Positions 1 through 6,612 of a stretch of 27,898 nt of DNA are shown here, piece after piece; positions within the stretch are counted from its first letter, which is position 1, and each line of letters begins with the position of its first letter. This DNA comes from Candidatus Adlerbacteria bacterium. Lineage in GTDB: Bacteria > Patescibacteriota > Minisyncoccia > Phycocordibacterales > SBAW01. Where the stretch lies: NCBI GenBank assembly GCA_903824155.1, contig CAIJVL010000068.1, forward strand, positions 1 through 27,898, given 5' to 3'. Under the pieces are notes generated by a model. The model was not told the origin of the DNA and made no database searches. It worked only from the letters and a program-made list of their open reading frames with translations. The position numbers and the translations under genes are program-made.

Positions 1-640
1 CGTTAAAAATAATAAAGATGGTGCCGATAAGAACGACAATTTGCTGCAGCTGCCGTTTGCGGTTGCCGCGCAATACGGCAATAAAAAGCACGAGACAAAA
101 TACTCCTATCACCGCAAGGCTAATGAGGCCACTGAGAAAAAAGATACCCGGGCCGATGGAATGGAATATCCACGTGGGCGCGGCAATGACGCAGTAGGTC
201 AAAAGCAAAAAGTAATACACCGCGATATTAAAGCGCAGTTGTGCATAGCGGCTGCGCAGGTACTCATTGCCAAACACGAGGCCAACCAACAACAAAATAA
301 AAAAGGCGCTGCCGGCCAGGGTCCCGCTTTTTCCGTACAACACCAGCATGTTGCTGGCCAAACCTCCAAAGCAAAACTGAAGGACCAGCAAAAGCAGCAG
401 AGGCTCGGCCTTTTCGGCGTCGCTGGCATTGGCGGCAAGACGGCGCTTGCGCAGGTTAAGCAGGGTGATTATGGAAGCTGCAATAAAAAGGTACGAGACC
501 AAAAGGATATTGTCGAAGACGCTCTGCGGGCTTTTGGCGACGATTAAATCAAAGCTAAAGCCCACAGCCAAAGCGCCCACGCCAAGATGGTGCTCGTACT
601 TTTGCCACAACTCAAATAGCTTATGAAAAATCCCCCGCAT
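1..640 (-). CDS. DUF2914-like multi-pass membrane protein, N-terminal part (runs off window)
   Basis: Reading the minus strand from the ATG at 640 gives 213 codons without a stop up to the window edge, so the C-terminus is missing. The start reads MRGIFHKLFELWQKYEHHLG, followed by GVGALAVGFSFDLIVAKSP and several hydrophobic segments: around residues 23-36, 49-62, 79-93, 106-118, 138-153, 163-183 and one at the edge. The EHH...GFSFD opening and the HSIGPGIFFLSG segment resemble the membrane half of DUF2914 proteins, whose C-terminal DUF2914 domain would lie outside the window. The resemblance is from memory. It ends up 17 nt downstream of the glyA stop on the same strand and may be cotranscribed. 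The plus-strand reading frame over this stretch is a low-complexity shadow. Function is unknown. Confidence 0.7.
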   Translation of the reverse strand, partial: MRGIFHKLFELWQKYEHHLGVGALAVGFSFDLIVAKSPQSVFDNILLVSYLFIAASIITLLNLRKRRLAANASDAEKAEPLLLLLVLQFCFGGLASNMLVLYGKSGTLAGSAFFILLLVGLVFGNEYLRSRYAQLRFNIAVYYFLLLTYCVIAAPTWIFHSIGPGIFFLSGLISLAVIGVFCLVLFIAVLRGNRKRQLQQIVVLIGTIFIIFN

Positions 641-657
641 GTGCCTATTGTACCCTT

Positions 658-1926
658 TTACACGAACGAGTCAGGTATCGGGAATTTGGCGCAGAGGTCT
701 TTAATTTCTTGGTGGATTGCTTCAAGTTTTGCCGGCTCGTCTTTAGCTGCTAGCGCGTCGAGCATTAACTCGGCAACGCGCGCGCTTTCCTTTTCTTTAA
801 ATCCGCGGGTAGTGATGGCAGGCGTGCCAAAGCGGATGCCCGAGGGGTCCATCGGGCTGCGCGTGTCGTCGGCAATGACATTTTTATTTAAGGTTATGCC
901 TACACTATCCAAAAGCTTCTCGGCCTCTTTGCCCGGGATGCCCAGCGAGCCAAATACATCTGCCAAAATAAGATGGTTAGAAGTGCCGCCCGCCAGCATG
1001 CGCACATTGCGAGCCCTAAAGACCTCCTCCATTGCTTTGGCATTTTTTATAACTTGCGCCGCATAGGTTTTAAATTGCGGCTGCAATGCCTCGCCAAACG
1101 CTACCGCTTTGCCGGCAATCACATGCATAAGCGGGCCGCCCTGCAGGCCGGGGAATACCGCCTTGTCTACTTTTTTGGCGATTTCCTCACTTTCTCGTGT
1201 AAGAATTAACCCGCCGCGCGGACCCCGCAGTGTTTTATGTGTCGTTGAGGTCATAACGTCAAAGCCGTAGTCAAAAGGATTTTTGGCTGCCTTCCCCGCA
1301 ATGAGTCCCGCAATGTGCGCAATGTCGATAACCGCGTACGCTCCCACTTCACGTGCAATGCTCACAAACTTTTCGTAATCAAGCTCGCGCGAGTATGCGC
1401 TAAAGCCCGCCAGCACAATTTTGGGCTTTGCCTCGATAGCCACACGGCGCATCTCGTCGTAATCAATCTCGCCCGTCTCAACATCTTTCATTTTGTAACG
1501 CACAAAGTTAAAAAACTTGGTGATGTAGGTAACCGGATGGCCATGCGTTAAATGCCCGCCGTGCGAGAGGTCCATGCCAAGCACCGTGTCTCCAGGCTGC
1601 AGCAGCGCCATATACATGGCAATGTTTGCGTTGGCACCCGAGTGCGTTTGCACGTTGGCATATTTTGCGCCAAACAATTCTTTAGCGCGCTCAATGGCGA
1701 GTGTTTCTACTTGGTCGGTAAATTCTTGCCCGCCATAGTAGCGCTTGCCCGGGTACCCTTCAGAATATTTATTGGTAAAGATCGAGCCCTGCGCCTCGCG
1801 CACGGCTTTAGATACATAATTCTCTGAAGGAATTAGCTCGATCCCCTCCCGCTCGCGAGTCTCTTCTCCTTTTAGCGCGTTAAAAACTTCTTTGTCCTGC
1901 CCTTCAATATGAGTATAGAGATCCAT
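658..1926 (-). CDS. glyA: Serine hydroxymethyltransferase
   Basis: Interconverts serine plus tetrahydrofolate and glycine plus 5,10-methylene-tetrahydrofolate in the cytosol, using pyridoxal phosphate. The 422-residue protein has normal family length. It carries the LIPSENYVS opening, EGYPGKRYYGG (about 56-66), the SHGGHLTHG cofactor segment (121-129), DIAHIAGLIA (201-210) and the PLP-lysine motif STTHKTLRGPRGG with Lys231. The gene follows thyA by 56 nt on the same strand. Its product regenerates the methylene-THF that ThyA consumes, so the order is functionally sensible. The start codon lies in the 3' arm of a leader hairpin (described separately), and no Shine-Dalgarno sequence is visible. 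Nothing looks degraded. Confidence 0.97.
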   Translation of the reverse strand: MDLYTHIEGQDKEVFNALKGEETREREGIELIPSENYVSKAVREAQGSIFTNKYSEGYPGKRYYGGQEFTDQVETLAIERAKELFGAKYANVQTHSGANANIAMYMALLQPGDTVLGMDLSHGGHLTHGHPVTYITKFFNFVRYKMKDVETGEIDYDEMRRVAIEAKPKIVLAGFSAYSRELDYEKFVSIAREVGAYAVIDIAHIAGLIAGKAAKNPFDYGFDVMTSTTHKTLRGPRGGLILTRESEEIAKKVDKAVFPGLQGGPLMHVIAGKAVAFGEALQPQFKTYAAQVIKNAKAMEEVFRARNVRMLAGGTSNHLILADVFGSLGIPGKEAEKLLDSVGITLNKNVIADDTRSPMDPSGIRFGTPAITTRGFKEKESARVAELMLDALAAKDEPAKLEAIHQEIKDLCAKFPIPDSFV

Positions 1927-1977
1927 AGGTCTAATCCGTTAAGTAAATAAATGGCCTATGTTGCTCGCTAGATCATA
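1924..1977 (-). promoter_or_regulatory. glyA promoter -10 and start-codon hairpin, shared with folB
   Basis: On the minus strand a TATGAT box (1977-1972) is followed by CTAGCGAGCAA, then CATAGG (1960-1955). A 25-nt loop containing TTTATTTACTTAACG follows, then CCTATG (1929-1924), which contains the ATG. CATAGG and CCTATG can pair over 6 bp and would cover the start codon. Box and start codon are separated by 45 nt, exactly as upstream of folB (5122-5176), and most positions match. The role of TATGAT as -10 box and any regulation are inference; no good -35 box is visible. Confidence 0.55.
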
Positions 1978-1982
1978 AGAGA

Positions 1983-2936
1983 TTAAGAGTGGAGATTCTT
2001 ATTATACCCTCCTGCTACGGTAAGCTCGGCTTTGATGCCTGCATGCGGGTCATACCCCTCGATGTTCACCATCGAGGGCTTAAAGGAGTCGAGCGAATTG
2101 AATTCTTCAGAAAATTTCAGTGTCGGAAAGTTTTTAGGATCGCGAGTTAGCTGCTCTTTGGCGGCCTCGATGTGGTTTTCGTAAATATGCAGGTCGCCAA
2201 AGGTATGGATGAACTCGCCCGGCTCACGGCCCAAGATCTTGGCAATGATCGCTGTAAGAAGCGCGTAACTTGCGATGTTAAACGGCACGCCTAAAAAAAC
2301 ATCGGCCGAACGCTGATACAGCTGCAGGCACACTTTGCCGTTTTTAATATTGACTTGGTACATATTGTGGCAGATAGGAAAGCGCGCGCCCTCGCCCGGT
2401 TTGGCCATGCTGTACAGATATTCCGGATTCCACGAAGTTACCAGCGTGTTGTGCGCATCGGGGTCTTTGCGGAGCTCGTCTATTACCCAGCCCAGCTGGT
2501 CGACCGCGCGGCCGTCTTTGGCGGGCCAGCGGCGCCACAGCTCGCCGTAAATATGCGGCAACTCGCCGTGCGAAAGGGCGAACGACTTGTCGTTCGCGAT
2601 ATTAGAGACGAATGCTTCTTTCGTTAGTTCTTCCTCTTCGCCCCGGGCTACCTTCTCCATATATATTTTGTACGGATAATCGTCCCAAATGTGCACATTG
2701 TTATCTACCAAATACTTAATGTTTGATTGGCCCGAGAGAAACCAGTACAGCTCGTGCAAGACGCCATTCCAATACACCTTTTTAGTAGTGAGCATCGGAA
2801 AGCCCTCGGAAAGGTCAAAACGTATTTGTCTGCCAAAAACGCTATAGGTGATGACGCCCGTACCTTTGTCGGTCTGCGCCTCGCCAGCAAGAGTGTCGCG
2901 CAGCAATTGCAGATATTGTTCTTCGGGATGTGCCAT
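1983..2936 (-). CDS. thyA: Thymidylate synthase (ThyA type)
   Basis: Makes dTMP from dUMP with methylene-THF as carbon donor and reductant, releasing dihydrofolate. The protein is 317 residues from the ATG at 2936. A TTG eight codons upstream is possible but would overlap dcd, so I prefer the ATG. Visible motifs are FDLSEGFPMLTTKK (40-53), HELYWFLSGQ (61-70), the nucleophile loop FPICHNMYQVN with Cys189, and QRSADVFLGVPFNIASYALL, which binds substrate and folate. The ATG begins one base after the dcd stop, suggesting translational coupling. The length exceeds the 264-residue E. coli enzyme, with an insertion around 95-150 as in the longer ThyA forms. DHFR is encoded nearby on the other strand. 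Confidence 0.97.
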   Translation of the reverse strand: MAHPEEQYLQLLRDTLAGEAQTDKGTGVITYSVFGRQIRFDLSEGFPMLTTKKVYWNGVLHELYWFLSGQSNIKYLVDNNVHIWDDYPYKIYMEKVARGEEEELTKEAFVSNIANDKSFALSHGELPHIYGELWRRWPAKDGRAVDQLGWVIDELRKDPDAHNTLVTSWNPEYLYSMAKPGEGARFPICHNMYQVNIKNGKVCLQLYQRSADVFLGVPFNIASYALLTAIIAKILGREPGEFIHTFGDLHIYENHIEAAKEQLTRDPKNFPTLKFSEEFNSLDSFKPSMVNIEGYDPHAGIKAELTVAGGYNKNLHS

Positions 2937-2937
2937 A

Positions 2938-3513
2938 TTATTTTTTAGCTCTACCTGCAATCTTCTTGTTTGAAACTTTGCTCACAAAGTTTTTTTTCCA
3001 GTTATCTCCCACAAAACGACCTACATCTTTATAGTTTTTTGATGTCTTTGATTTAATTTCAGAAAAAGTTAGCTGCGCAATTTCCATGCCGGGACGCAGA
3101 ATAATGGGTACATTATTTAAATTGCAAAGCTCGAACGTAATATTGAGAAAGTGACCAGGATTTATTAATCCGGCAGTATTGTGGATCATGAGTCCTACGC
3201 GCGCCAAAGAGGATTTGCCTCCTACCTGTATAAGAAATTCGTCAGAACCAAAATATTCTTTAGACGTTCCCAATACTGAAACTCCAGGATGTAGCACAAA
3301 TGCATCTCCATCTTTAATCGTTACTTCTCTTGTCTTGGCATAAATCTTTTTAGAAGGATCTATAAAAAGAGTGGAATTTTCGTCATTAGTTACAAACTTA
3401 TTTCCCAAAAGAATATCGTAACTCGCAGGCTGGAGTCTGCTTTTATTAAAAGGTTCAAGAGTGATTCTCTTTTCCTTAATCGCTTTTACAATATCGTTAT
3501 CAGATAAAAACAT
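2938..3513 (-). CDS. dcd: dCTP deaminase family protein
   Basis: Deaminates dCTP to dUTP, feeding dUMP to ThyA; some family members also hydrolyse dUTP to dUMP. I chose the ATG at 3513, which gives 191 residues, because MFLSDNDIVKAIKEKRI aligns with the usual family N-terminus. The longer reading frame only adds out-of-frame CYTH sequence. Motifs are LQPASYDILLG (27-37), KSSLARVGLMIHNTAGLINPG (100-120), with the catalytic Glu in FELCN (Glu128) and LRPGMEIAQLTF (139-150). The usual IDPG is INPG here. No separate dUTPase is seen in the window, so a bifunctional deaminase/dUTPase is possible but cannot be decided from sequence. It lies directly ahead of thyA and 10 nt behind the CYTH gene. A weak TAATTT box sits 7 nt before the start. 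Confidence 0.88.
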   Translation of the reverse strand: MFLSDNDIVKAIKEKRITLEPFNKSRLQPASYDILLGNKFVTNDENSTLFIDPSKKIYAKTREVTIKDGDAFVLHPGVSVLGTSKEYFGSDEFLIQVGGKSSLARVGLMIHNTAGLINPGHFLNITFELCNLNNVPIILRPGMEIAQLTFSEIKSKTSKNYKDVGRFVGDNWKKNFVSKVSNKKIAGRAKK

Positions 3514-3523
3514 ACAGAAAAAA

Positions 3524-4198
3524 TTAAGCGACTGTAAATACTTTGTCCGTGCCGTAGTATTCGCCCCAGTGAGCGTTGTAGAAGGCAAACATTCGCTCCA
3601 AGCGGTCCTGCTGCAATTCTTGAGCACCACACTGCTCCATAAGTGCGCGTACCTCTTGCCGGGCGGAATCCAATTCTGATTCTTGCCCAACTACTTTCTC
3701 GAACTCTGCCAGCCAACCGTAACCGGCGTTGTGGTCCAAACAGACATTAATACCATTACAGAGATACTCTTCTCTATCGCGAGACCACTTGGCTTGGTAT
3801 GTTAGGCCTGCAGCCAAAAGTAAGTTATCAAGATCATCCAAAGAAAGATTGATCTCCTCTTCAAACTCCATACGCGCCACTCCGTTAGAAGAAGTGTCAT
3901 CGCCCACTGATGCTTTAACAACCAGCAAAACAGCACCGTCTTTCTCGCGCGTGCGGACAGAAAAATCGCTGCCCTTTTGTAAAATATCCAGAAACTTCGC
4001 TAACATTTCTACCGAAAAGTGCGGCTCAAGCAATACGGCAAGTTCTTGCATGTCACCGCCGGTAAAATAATGGTTGAGTTGTTTGTTGCGAGACGTGAGA
4101 TGAGTTGAAGAATCAATAACCTTCATTCGCTCGCGCAAATTCTGGGCGTTTTCCTCGCTCCCCAAAAGGGACTTAACCTCGACCTCAAAAGTTGCCAT
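3524..4198 (-). CDS. CYTH-domain protein (triphosphate tunnel metalloenzyme family)
   Basis: The 224-residue protein opens with ATFEVEVK, the ExExK signature (Glu5, Glu7, Lys9) that coordinates metal and triphosphate in CYTH enzymes. Further basic and acidic strands are present: DFSVRTREKDGAVLLVVKAS (about 98-117), RMEFEEEINLSLDD, AKWSRDREEYLCNGINVCLD and GWLAEFEKVV. The family includes class IV adenylate cyclases, thiamine triphosphatases and inorganic triphosphatases; I cannot choose among them from sequence. It is the first gene of the minus-strand CYTH-dcd-thyA-glyA run, so a role with nucleoside triphosphates is tempting but only inferred. A TAAAAT box lies 6 nt before the ATG, suggesting a leaderless transcript divergent from folA. 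Confidence 0.8.
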   Translation of the reverse strand: MATFEVEVKSLLGSEENAQNLRERMKVIDSSTHLTSRNKQLNHYFTGGDMQELAVLLEPHFSVEMLAKFLDILQKGSDFSVRTREKDGAVLLVVKASVGDDTSSNGVARMEFEEEINLSLDDLDNLLLAAGLTYQAKWSRDREEYLCNGINVCLDHNAGYGWLAEFEKVVGQESELDSARQEVRALMEQCGAQELQQDRLERMFAFYNAHWGEYYGTDKVFTVA

Positions 4199-4263
4199 AT
4201 ACCCATTTTATCCCCTTACGTCCGAGGCTTCCAGCTTTTAGCCAGCAGGAGTAGTATTACGCA
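4199..4263. promoter_or_regulatory. Divergent leaderless promoters for the CYTH gene and folA
   Basis: This 65-bp gap separates two divergent genes. On the minus strand TAAAAT (4210-4205) lies 6 nt before the CYTH ATG. On the plus strand TAGTAT (4252-4257) lies 6 nt before the folA ATG at 4264. Both have the spacing expected if transcription begins at the start codon. An AGGAG run (4247-4251) lies 12 nt ahead of folA and overlaps the -10 position, so it could alternatively be a distant Shine-Dalgarno site. Confidence 0.5.
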
Positions 4264-4773
4264 ATGGTAAGCATTATCGCCGCAATAGGTACGGGGCGCT
4301 CCTTAGGCAAAAGTAACGACCTTTTGTGGCGCATCCCCGATGATCTTAAGCGATTTAAGATCTTAACTACCGGCCACCCCCTGGTCATGGGTCGCAAGAC
4401 CTTTGAGAGCATTGGCAAACCCCTGCCCAACCGCACCAGCATTGTGGTAACCCGCGACGCGTCGTGGACTCATGAAGGCGCACTAGTTGCCAGCTCTATT
4501 GAAGAGGCGCTTGAAAAGGCTAAAGCTATCGACCCTGAAGTATTTGTAATAGGCGGTGGGCAAATTTATGAACAAGCTCTGCCGTTAACGGACCGCCTTT
4601 GCCTGACACTGATAGAAGCAACGAAGGAAGCTGATATCTACTTCCCTCCGTATGAAGAGCAATTCACCAAAATAACCTTCCACGAAGACCGCGAGCACGA
4701 AGGATTGAAATATAAATGGGTTGATTTGGAACGAGAACAGAGTGGATTGATATATCAATCCACTACGCATTAA
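4264..4773 (+). CDS. folA: Dihydrofolate reductase
   Basis: Reduces dihydrofolate, the by-product of ThyA, to tetrahydrofolate with NADPH. The 169-residue protein has normal length and motifs: SIIAAIGTGRSLGKSNDLLW (3-22), the acidic active-site Asp in RIPDDLKRFK, HPLVMGRKTFESIGKPLPNR with the NADPH-binding segment, VFVIGGGQIYEQAL (about 97-110), and the YKWVDLE C-terminal strand. The gene is divergent from the CYTH-dcd-thyA-glyA run, so DHFR and ThyA are next to each other in opposite orientation. The last codons (SGLIYQSTTH) are written by a perfect 24-bp palindrome, and the final 11 bp overlap the end of convergent folB. The tail after the last conserved strand looks like a late extension. 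Confidence 0.97.
   Translation: MVSIIAAIGTGRSLGKSNDLLWRIPDDLKRFKILTTGHPLVMGRKTFESIGKPLPNRTSIVVTRDASWTHEGALVASSIEEALEKAKAIDPEVFVIGGGQIYEQALPLTDRLCLTLIEATKEADIYFPPYEEQFTKITFHEDREHEGLKYKWVDLEREQSGLIYQSTTH
4741..4764. repeat. Perfect 24-bp palindrome at the folA/folB 3' ends
   Basis: The sequence AGTGGATTGATA followed by its exact reverse complement fills 4741-4764. It lies inside the last folA codons, and its right end includes two bases of the folB TAG stop (4763-4765). Being self-complementary, it encodes the peptide SGLIYQST on both strands. A 12-bp stem without a U-tract could end or stabilise both convergent transcripts, or be a protein-binding site. Neither is shown. Confidence 0.85.
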
Positions 4774-5125
4774 CGCGAGTGACCGTAACGCCTGGTACAC
4801 CGTTGCCCCAGACTGCTGTTTTGCGGATGGTTAATTCGACTTTGATGATTCTTTTATCTTTTAAGATTTCTGAGCACAAAGTATCGGCCAGCTTTTCAAT
4901 TAAATAAAAACTGTTTGTTTTAATAATTTCAATTATTTTTTCTTTAACGGGCGCGTAATCTAATGCGTCTGCCAAATTATCGCTTTGCGCAGCCTTTTTG
5001 GTATCAACTTCCATCCGCACATCAATCTGAAACTCCTGCTCCACTACCCGCTCGTGCGCCATCACGCCGTGCTTCCCCGCCACTTTCAAACCTTCAATAA
5101 AAATATAGTCCGTATTATTTTCCAT
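4763..5125 (-). CDS. folB: Dihydroneopterin aldolase family protein
   Basis: FolB cleaves dihydroneopterin to 6-hydroxymethyl-dihydropterin in folate synthesis; related proteins epimerise the same substrate. The 120-residue protein has family length. It reads DYIFIEGLKVAGKHGVMAHE (6-25), with the substrate-binding Glu in the HERVVEQEFQIDV segment, then KKAAQSDNLADALDYAPVKE, a helix with SFYLIEKLADTLCSEIL, and VELTIRKTAVWGN with the conserved Lys of the catalytic strand. It converges on folA and overlaps it by 11 bp. No other pterin-synthesis gene (folE, folK, folP) is in the window, so full folate synthesis cannot be claimed. The leader matches that of glyA, and the start codon lies in a hairpin arm. 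Confidence 0.9.
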   Translation of the reverse strand: MENNTDYIFIEGLKVAGKHGVMAHERVVEQEFQIDVRMEVDTKKAAQSDNLADALDYAPVKEKIIEIIKTNSFYLIEKLADTLCSEILKDKRIIKVELTIRKTAVWGNGVPGVTVTRVNA

Positions 5126-5176
5126 AGTGTTATGCGTTAGCTAAATAAAAACACCTATGGAGCTCACTAGATCATA
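5122..5176 (-). promoter_or_regulatory. folB promoter -10 and strong start-codon hairpin, shared with glyA
   Basis: On the minus strand TATGATCTAGTGAGC (5176-5162) is followed by CCATAGGTGTT (5160-5150), an 18-nt loop with TTTATTTAGCTAACG, and AACACTATGG (5131-5122). The arms pair over 10 bp with one bulged G, and the 3' arm contains the start codon. The box-to-start distance is 45 nt, the same as at glyA. The arms differ from those of glyA in a partly compensatory way, while loop and upstream box are conserved. This suggests translation control of two folate-linked genes, which is inference. Confidence 0.58.
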
Positions 5177-5205
5177 CGCCCATCCTACACGCCTTATATA
5201 AAAAC

Positions 5206-5232
5206 AAAAAGCCCGGATTGCTCCGGGCTTTT
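5206..5232 (-). terminator. Intrinsic terminator after the small secreted protein gene
   Basis: AAAGCCCGGA and TCCGGGCTTT form a 10-bp stem with a 4-nt loop. On the minus strand it is followed by TTTTTGTTTTT, a good U-tract. It lies 6 nt beyond the stop of the small gene at 5238-5447. Confidence 0.85.
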
Positions 5233-5237
5233 GGGTG

Positions 5238-5447
5238 TCAGTTGAGATAGTTCATGTAGTTTTTGGCCGCAAACCTTACGTCGCTCTGAAGACTGGGAAC
5301 AAGAAATTCAGCGATGCTCTTTGGAGATCCGGCAAAGCAGGTCCTCAACGGCAGGCGGTCGCTCTTTGGCGTTGCTATCGTCTGTGCATGGAGATGAGAC
5401 AGCGCGCTTACCGCCATAACAATGCCGACAACGTAGGGTATTTTCAT
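5238..5447 (-). CDS. Small secreted protein, 69 residues, unknown function
   Basis: The protein starts MKIPYVVGIVMAVSALSHL, an Sec-type signal peptide with probable cleavage after HAQ (about residue 22). A mature part of about 47 residues with one Cys follows. I chose the ATG at 5447 over the one 14 codons upstream because AAGGAAAGGG lies 8 nt before it, a good Shine-Dalgarno site that is unusual for this window. The gene is a transcription unit of its own: the rplK terminator (5501-5529) precedes it and its own terminator (5206-5232) follows at once. That placement supports a real gene despite its size. I do not recognise the family. Confidence 0.6.
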   Translation of the reverse strand: MKIPYVVGIVMAVSALSHLHAQTIATPKSDRLPLRTCFAGSPKSIAEFLVPSLQSDVRFAAKNYMNYLN

Positions 5448-5500
5448 CAGGTAGCCCTTTCCTTGGTTATGACAACTAAACTGAGGCAAATATACGATAT

Positions 5501-5529
5501 AAAAACACCCCGCGCTAGCGGGGTGTTTT
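5501..5529 (-). terminator. Terminator of the secE-nusG-rplK operon
   Basis: AAAAACACCCCGC pairs with GCGGGGTGTTTT around a GCTA loop (13-bp class stem with flanking A and T runs). It lies 16 nt beyond the rplK stop on the minus strand. The U-tract works in both orientations. Confidence 0.85.
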
Positions 5530-5545
5530 AGCTATTGTAAAAAAA

Positions 5546-5968
5546 TTATTTGACGTCTACACCCATTGAGCGGGCAGAGCCGGCTACGGTCTTCATTGCC
5601 TCTTCGAGGTCGTTGGCATTGAGGTCGGGCATTTTGCGCTCGGCTATCTCTTTAACCTGAGCCTTGGTGAGCGTGCCAATTTTAGCCGTGTTCGGCTTGC
5701 CGCTGCCCTTCTCTTTACCGAGAGCCTTGAGTATCAAGCTTGATACCGGAGGAGTCTTAAGTACAAAAGTGTATGTACGGTCCTCGTATACGGAAATTTC
5801 CGCAGGGACCATGTCGCCGCGCATCTCTTTGGAGGCATCGTTAAACTTCTTAACGAACTCGCCGATGTTGATGCCAGCAGGGCCAAGCACCTGACCCATA
5901 GCCGGGGTAAGGGTTGCCGCACCGCCGCTTGCGATGATCTTTATCTTTTTAACTATTTTCTTTGCCAT
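5546..5968 (-). CDS. rplK: Ribosomal protein uL11
   Basis: Large-subunit protein of the GTPase-associated centre that binds 23S rRNA helices 43/44. The 140-residue length matches the bacterial family. The sequence has the glycine/proline-rich N-terminal domain ASGGAATLTPAMGQVLGPAG (13-32) and INIGEFVKKFND, then a C-terminal RNA-binding domain with TFVLKTPPVSSLILKALG, and ends with EEAMKTVAGSARSMGVDV. It follows nusG by 40 nt. In most bacteria rplA (uL1) comes next, but here a terminator follows immediately and rplA is absent from the window. Confidence 0.97.
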   Translation of the reverse strand: MAKKIVKKIKIIASGGAATLTPAMGQVLGPAGINIGEFVKKFNDASKEMRGDMVPAEISVYEDRTYTFVLKTPPVSSLILKALGKEKGSGKPNTAKIGTLTKAQVKEIAERKMPDLNANDLEEAMKTVAGSARSMGVDVK

Positions 5969-6008
5969 ATAAGTGTCTGGAAGTTATACCTTAATTTCTG
6001 GAAAAATG

Positions 6009-6560
6009 CTATATACGCTTGATTTGGAGGAAGTCGAGCTCCACCGGCGTTTCGCGGCCGAACATCGCCACGAGCACCTTTACCTTGCCGCGCGACTCGT
6101 CTACCTCGCCTACTTTGCCGTCGAGTTCTTTAAATGGACCGTCAACAATGGTAACCGTGTCGCCTACCGCAACGTCGATAGCGTGTTTAACGGTGCCTTC
6201 GGTTGCCTGCATGCGGCCCATCAACTCGTCTACCTCGCTTTGCTTAAGCGGTACCGGGTTAACGCCCGAGCCTACGAAGCCGGTGACGCGCGGCGTGTTG
6301 CGCACGACAAACCACGACTGGTCGTCGACGATCATATCTACCAACACGTAGCCAGGGTATACCTTTTCCTCCTCTTCCACCCTGCGGCCGCCCTTAATTT
6401 TGACGGTGCGCTCGGTCGGGACAACCACGCTAAAGATCTTCTCTTGCAAGCCAAGAGAGTCGATGCGCTGCTTAAGGTTGCGGGCTACGGCGTTTTCGTA
6501 TCCGGCGTAGGTGTGTATCGCGTACCATGCGCGCCCTACTGATGTATCTTGTTTACTCAT
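6009..6560 (-). CDS. nusG: Transcription termination/antitermination factor NusG
   Basis: Binds the RNA polymerase clamp and couples transcription to Rho or the ribosome. The 183-residue protein has the NGN domain (AWYAIHTYAGYENAVARNLK, 11-30; EEEKVYPGYVLVDMIVDD, about 62-79; VVRNTPRVTGFVG) and a C-terminal KOW domain (VGDTVTIVDGPFKELDGKV, about 131-149). No insertions are seen. It sits between secE and rplK in the classical order, 52 nt after secE. A perfect 18-bp palindrome lies in that gap. No Shine-Dalgarno site is visible. Confidence 0.97.
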   Translation of the reverse strand: MSKQDTSVGRAWYAIHTYAGYENAVARNLKQRIDSLGLQEKIFSVVVPTERTVKIKGGRRVEEEEKVYPGYVLVDMIVDDQSWFVVRNTPRVTGFVGSGVNPVPLKQSEVDELMGRMQATEGTVKHAIDVAVGDTVTIVDGPFKELDGKVGEVDESRGKVKVLVAMFGRETPVELDFLQIKRI

Positions 6561-6589
6561 AAATTAATTCAATTCTTTCTTTAATGTTT

Positions 6590-6607
6590 AATTTAGCTAG
6601 CTAAATT
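6590..6607. repeat. 18-bp perfect palindrome between secE and nusG
   Basis: AATTTAGCTAGCTAAATT is exactly self-complementary and lies 5 nt after the secE stop and 30 nt before the nusG start. It could be an operator or RNA hairpin affecting nusG expression. The A/T-rich setting makes a chance origin possible. Confidence 0.6.
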
Positions 6608-6612
6608 ATTCG

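Noticed and set aside
41..547. Plus-strand reading frame of 168 codons rich in Gln, Lys and Ala
   Set aside because: The opposite strand has an open, hydrophobic, multi-helix protein with family-like motifs. The plus frame is its low-complexity shadow.
1924..5176. Known riboswitch (THF, glycine, SAM) in the glyA or folB leader
   Set aside because: The leaders are only about 45 nt and show none of the conserved cores I can recall for these classes. An undescribed element or promoter duplication remains possible.
5973..6542. Long plus-strand reading frame of 189 codons opposite nusG
   Set aside because: nusG is unmistakable on the other strand. The antisense frame is His/Arg/Tyr-rich and has no recognisable domain.
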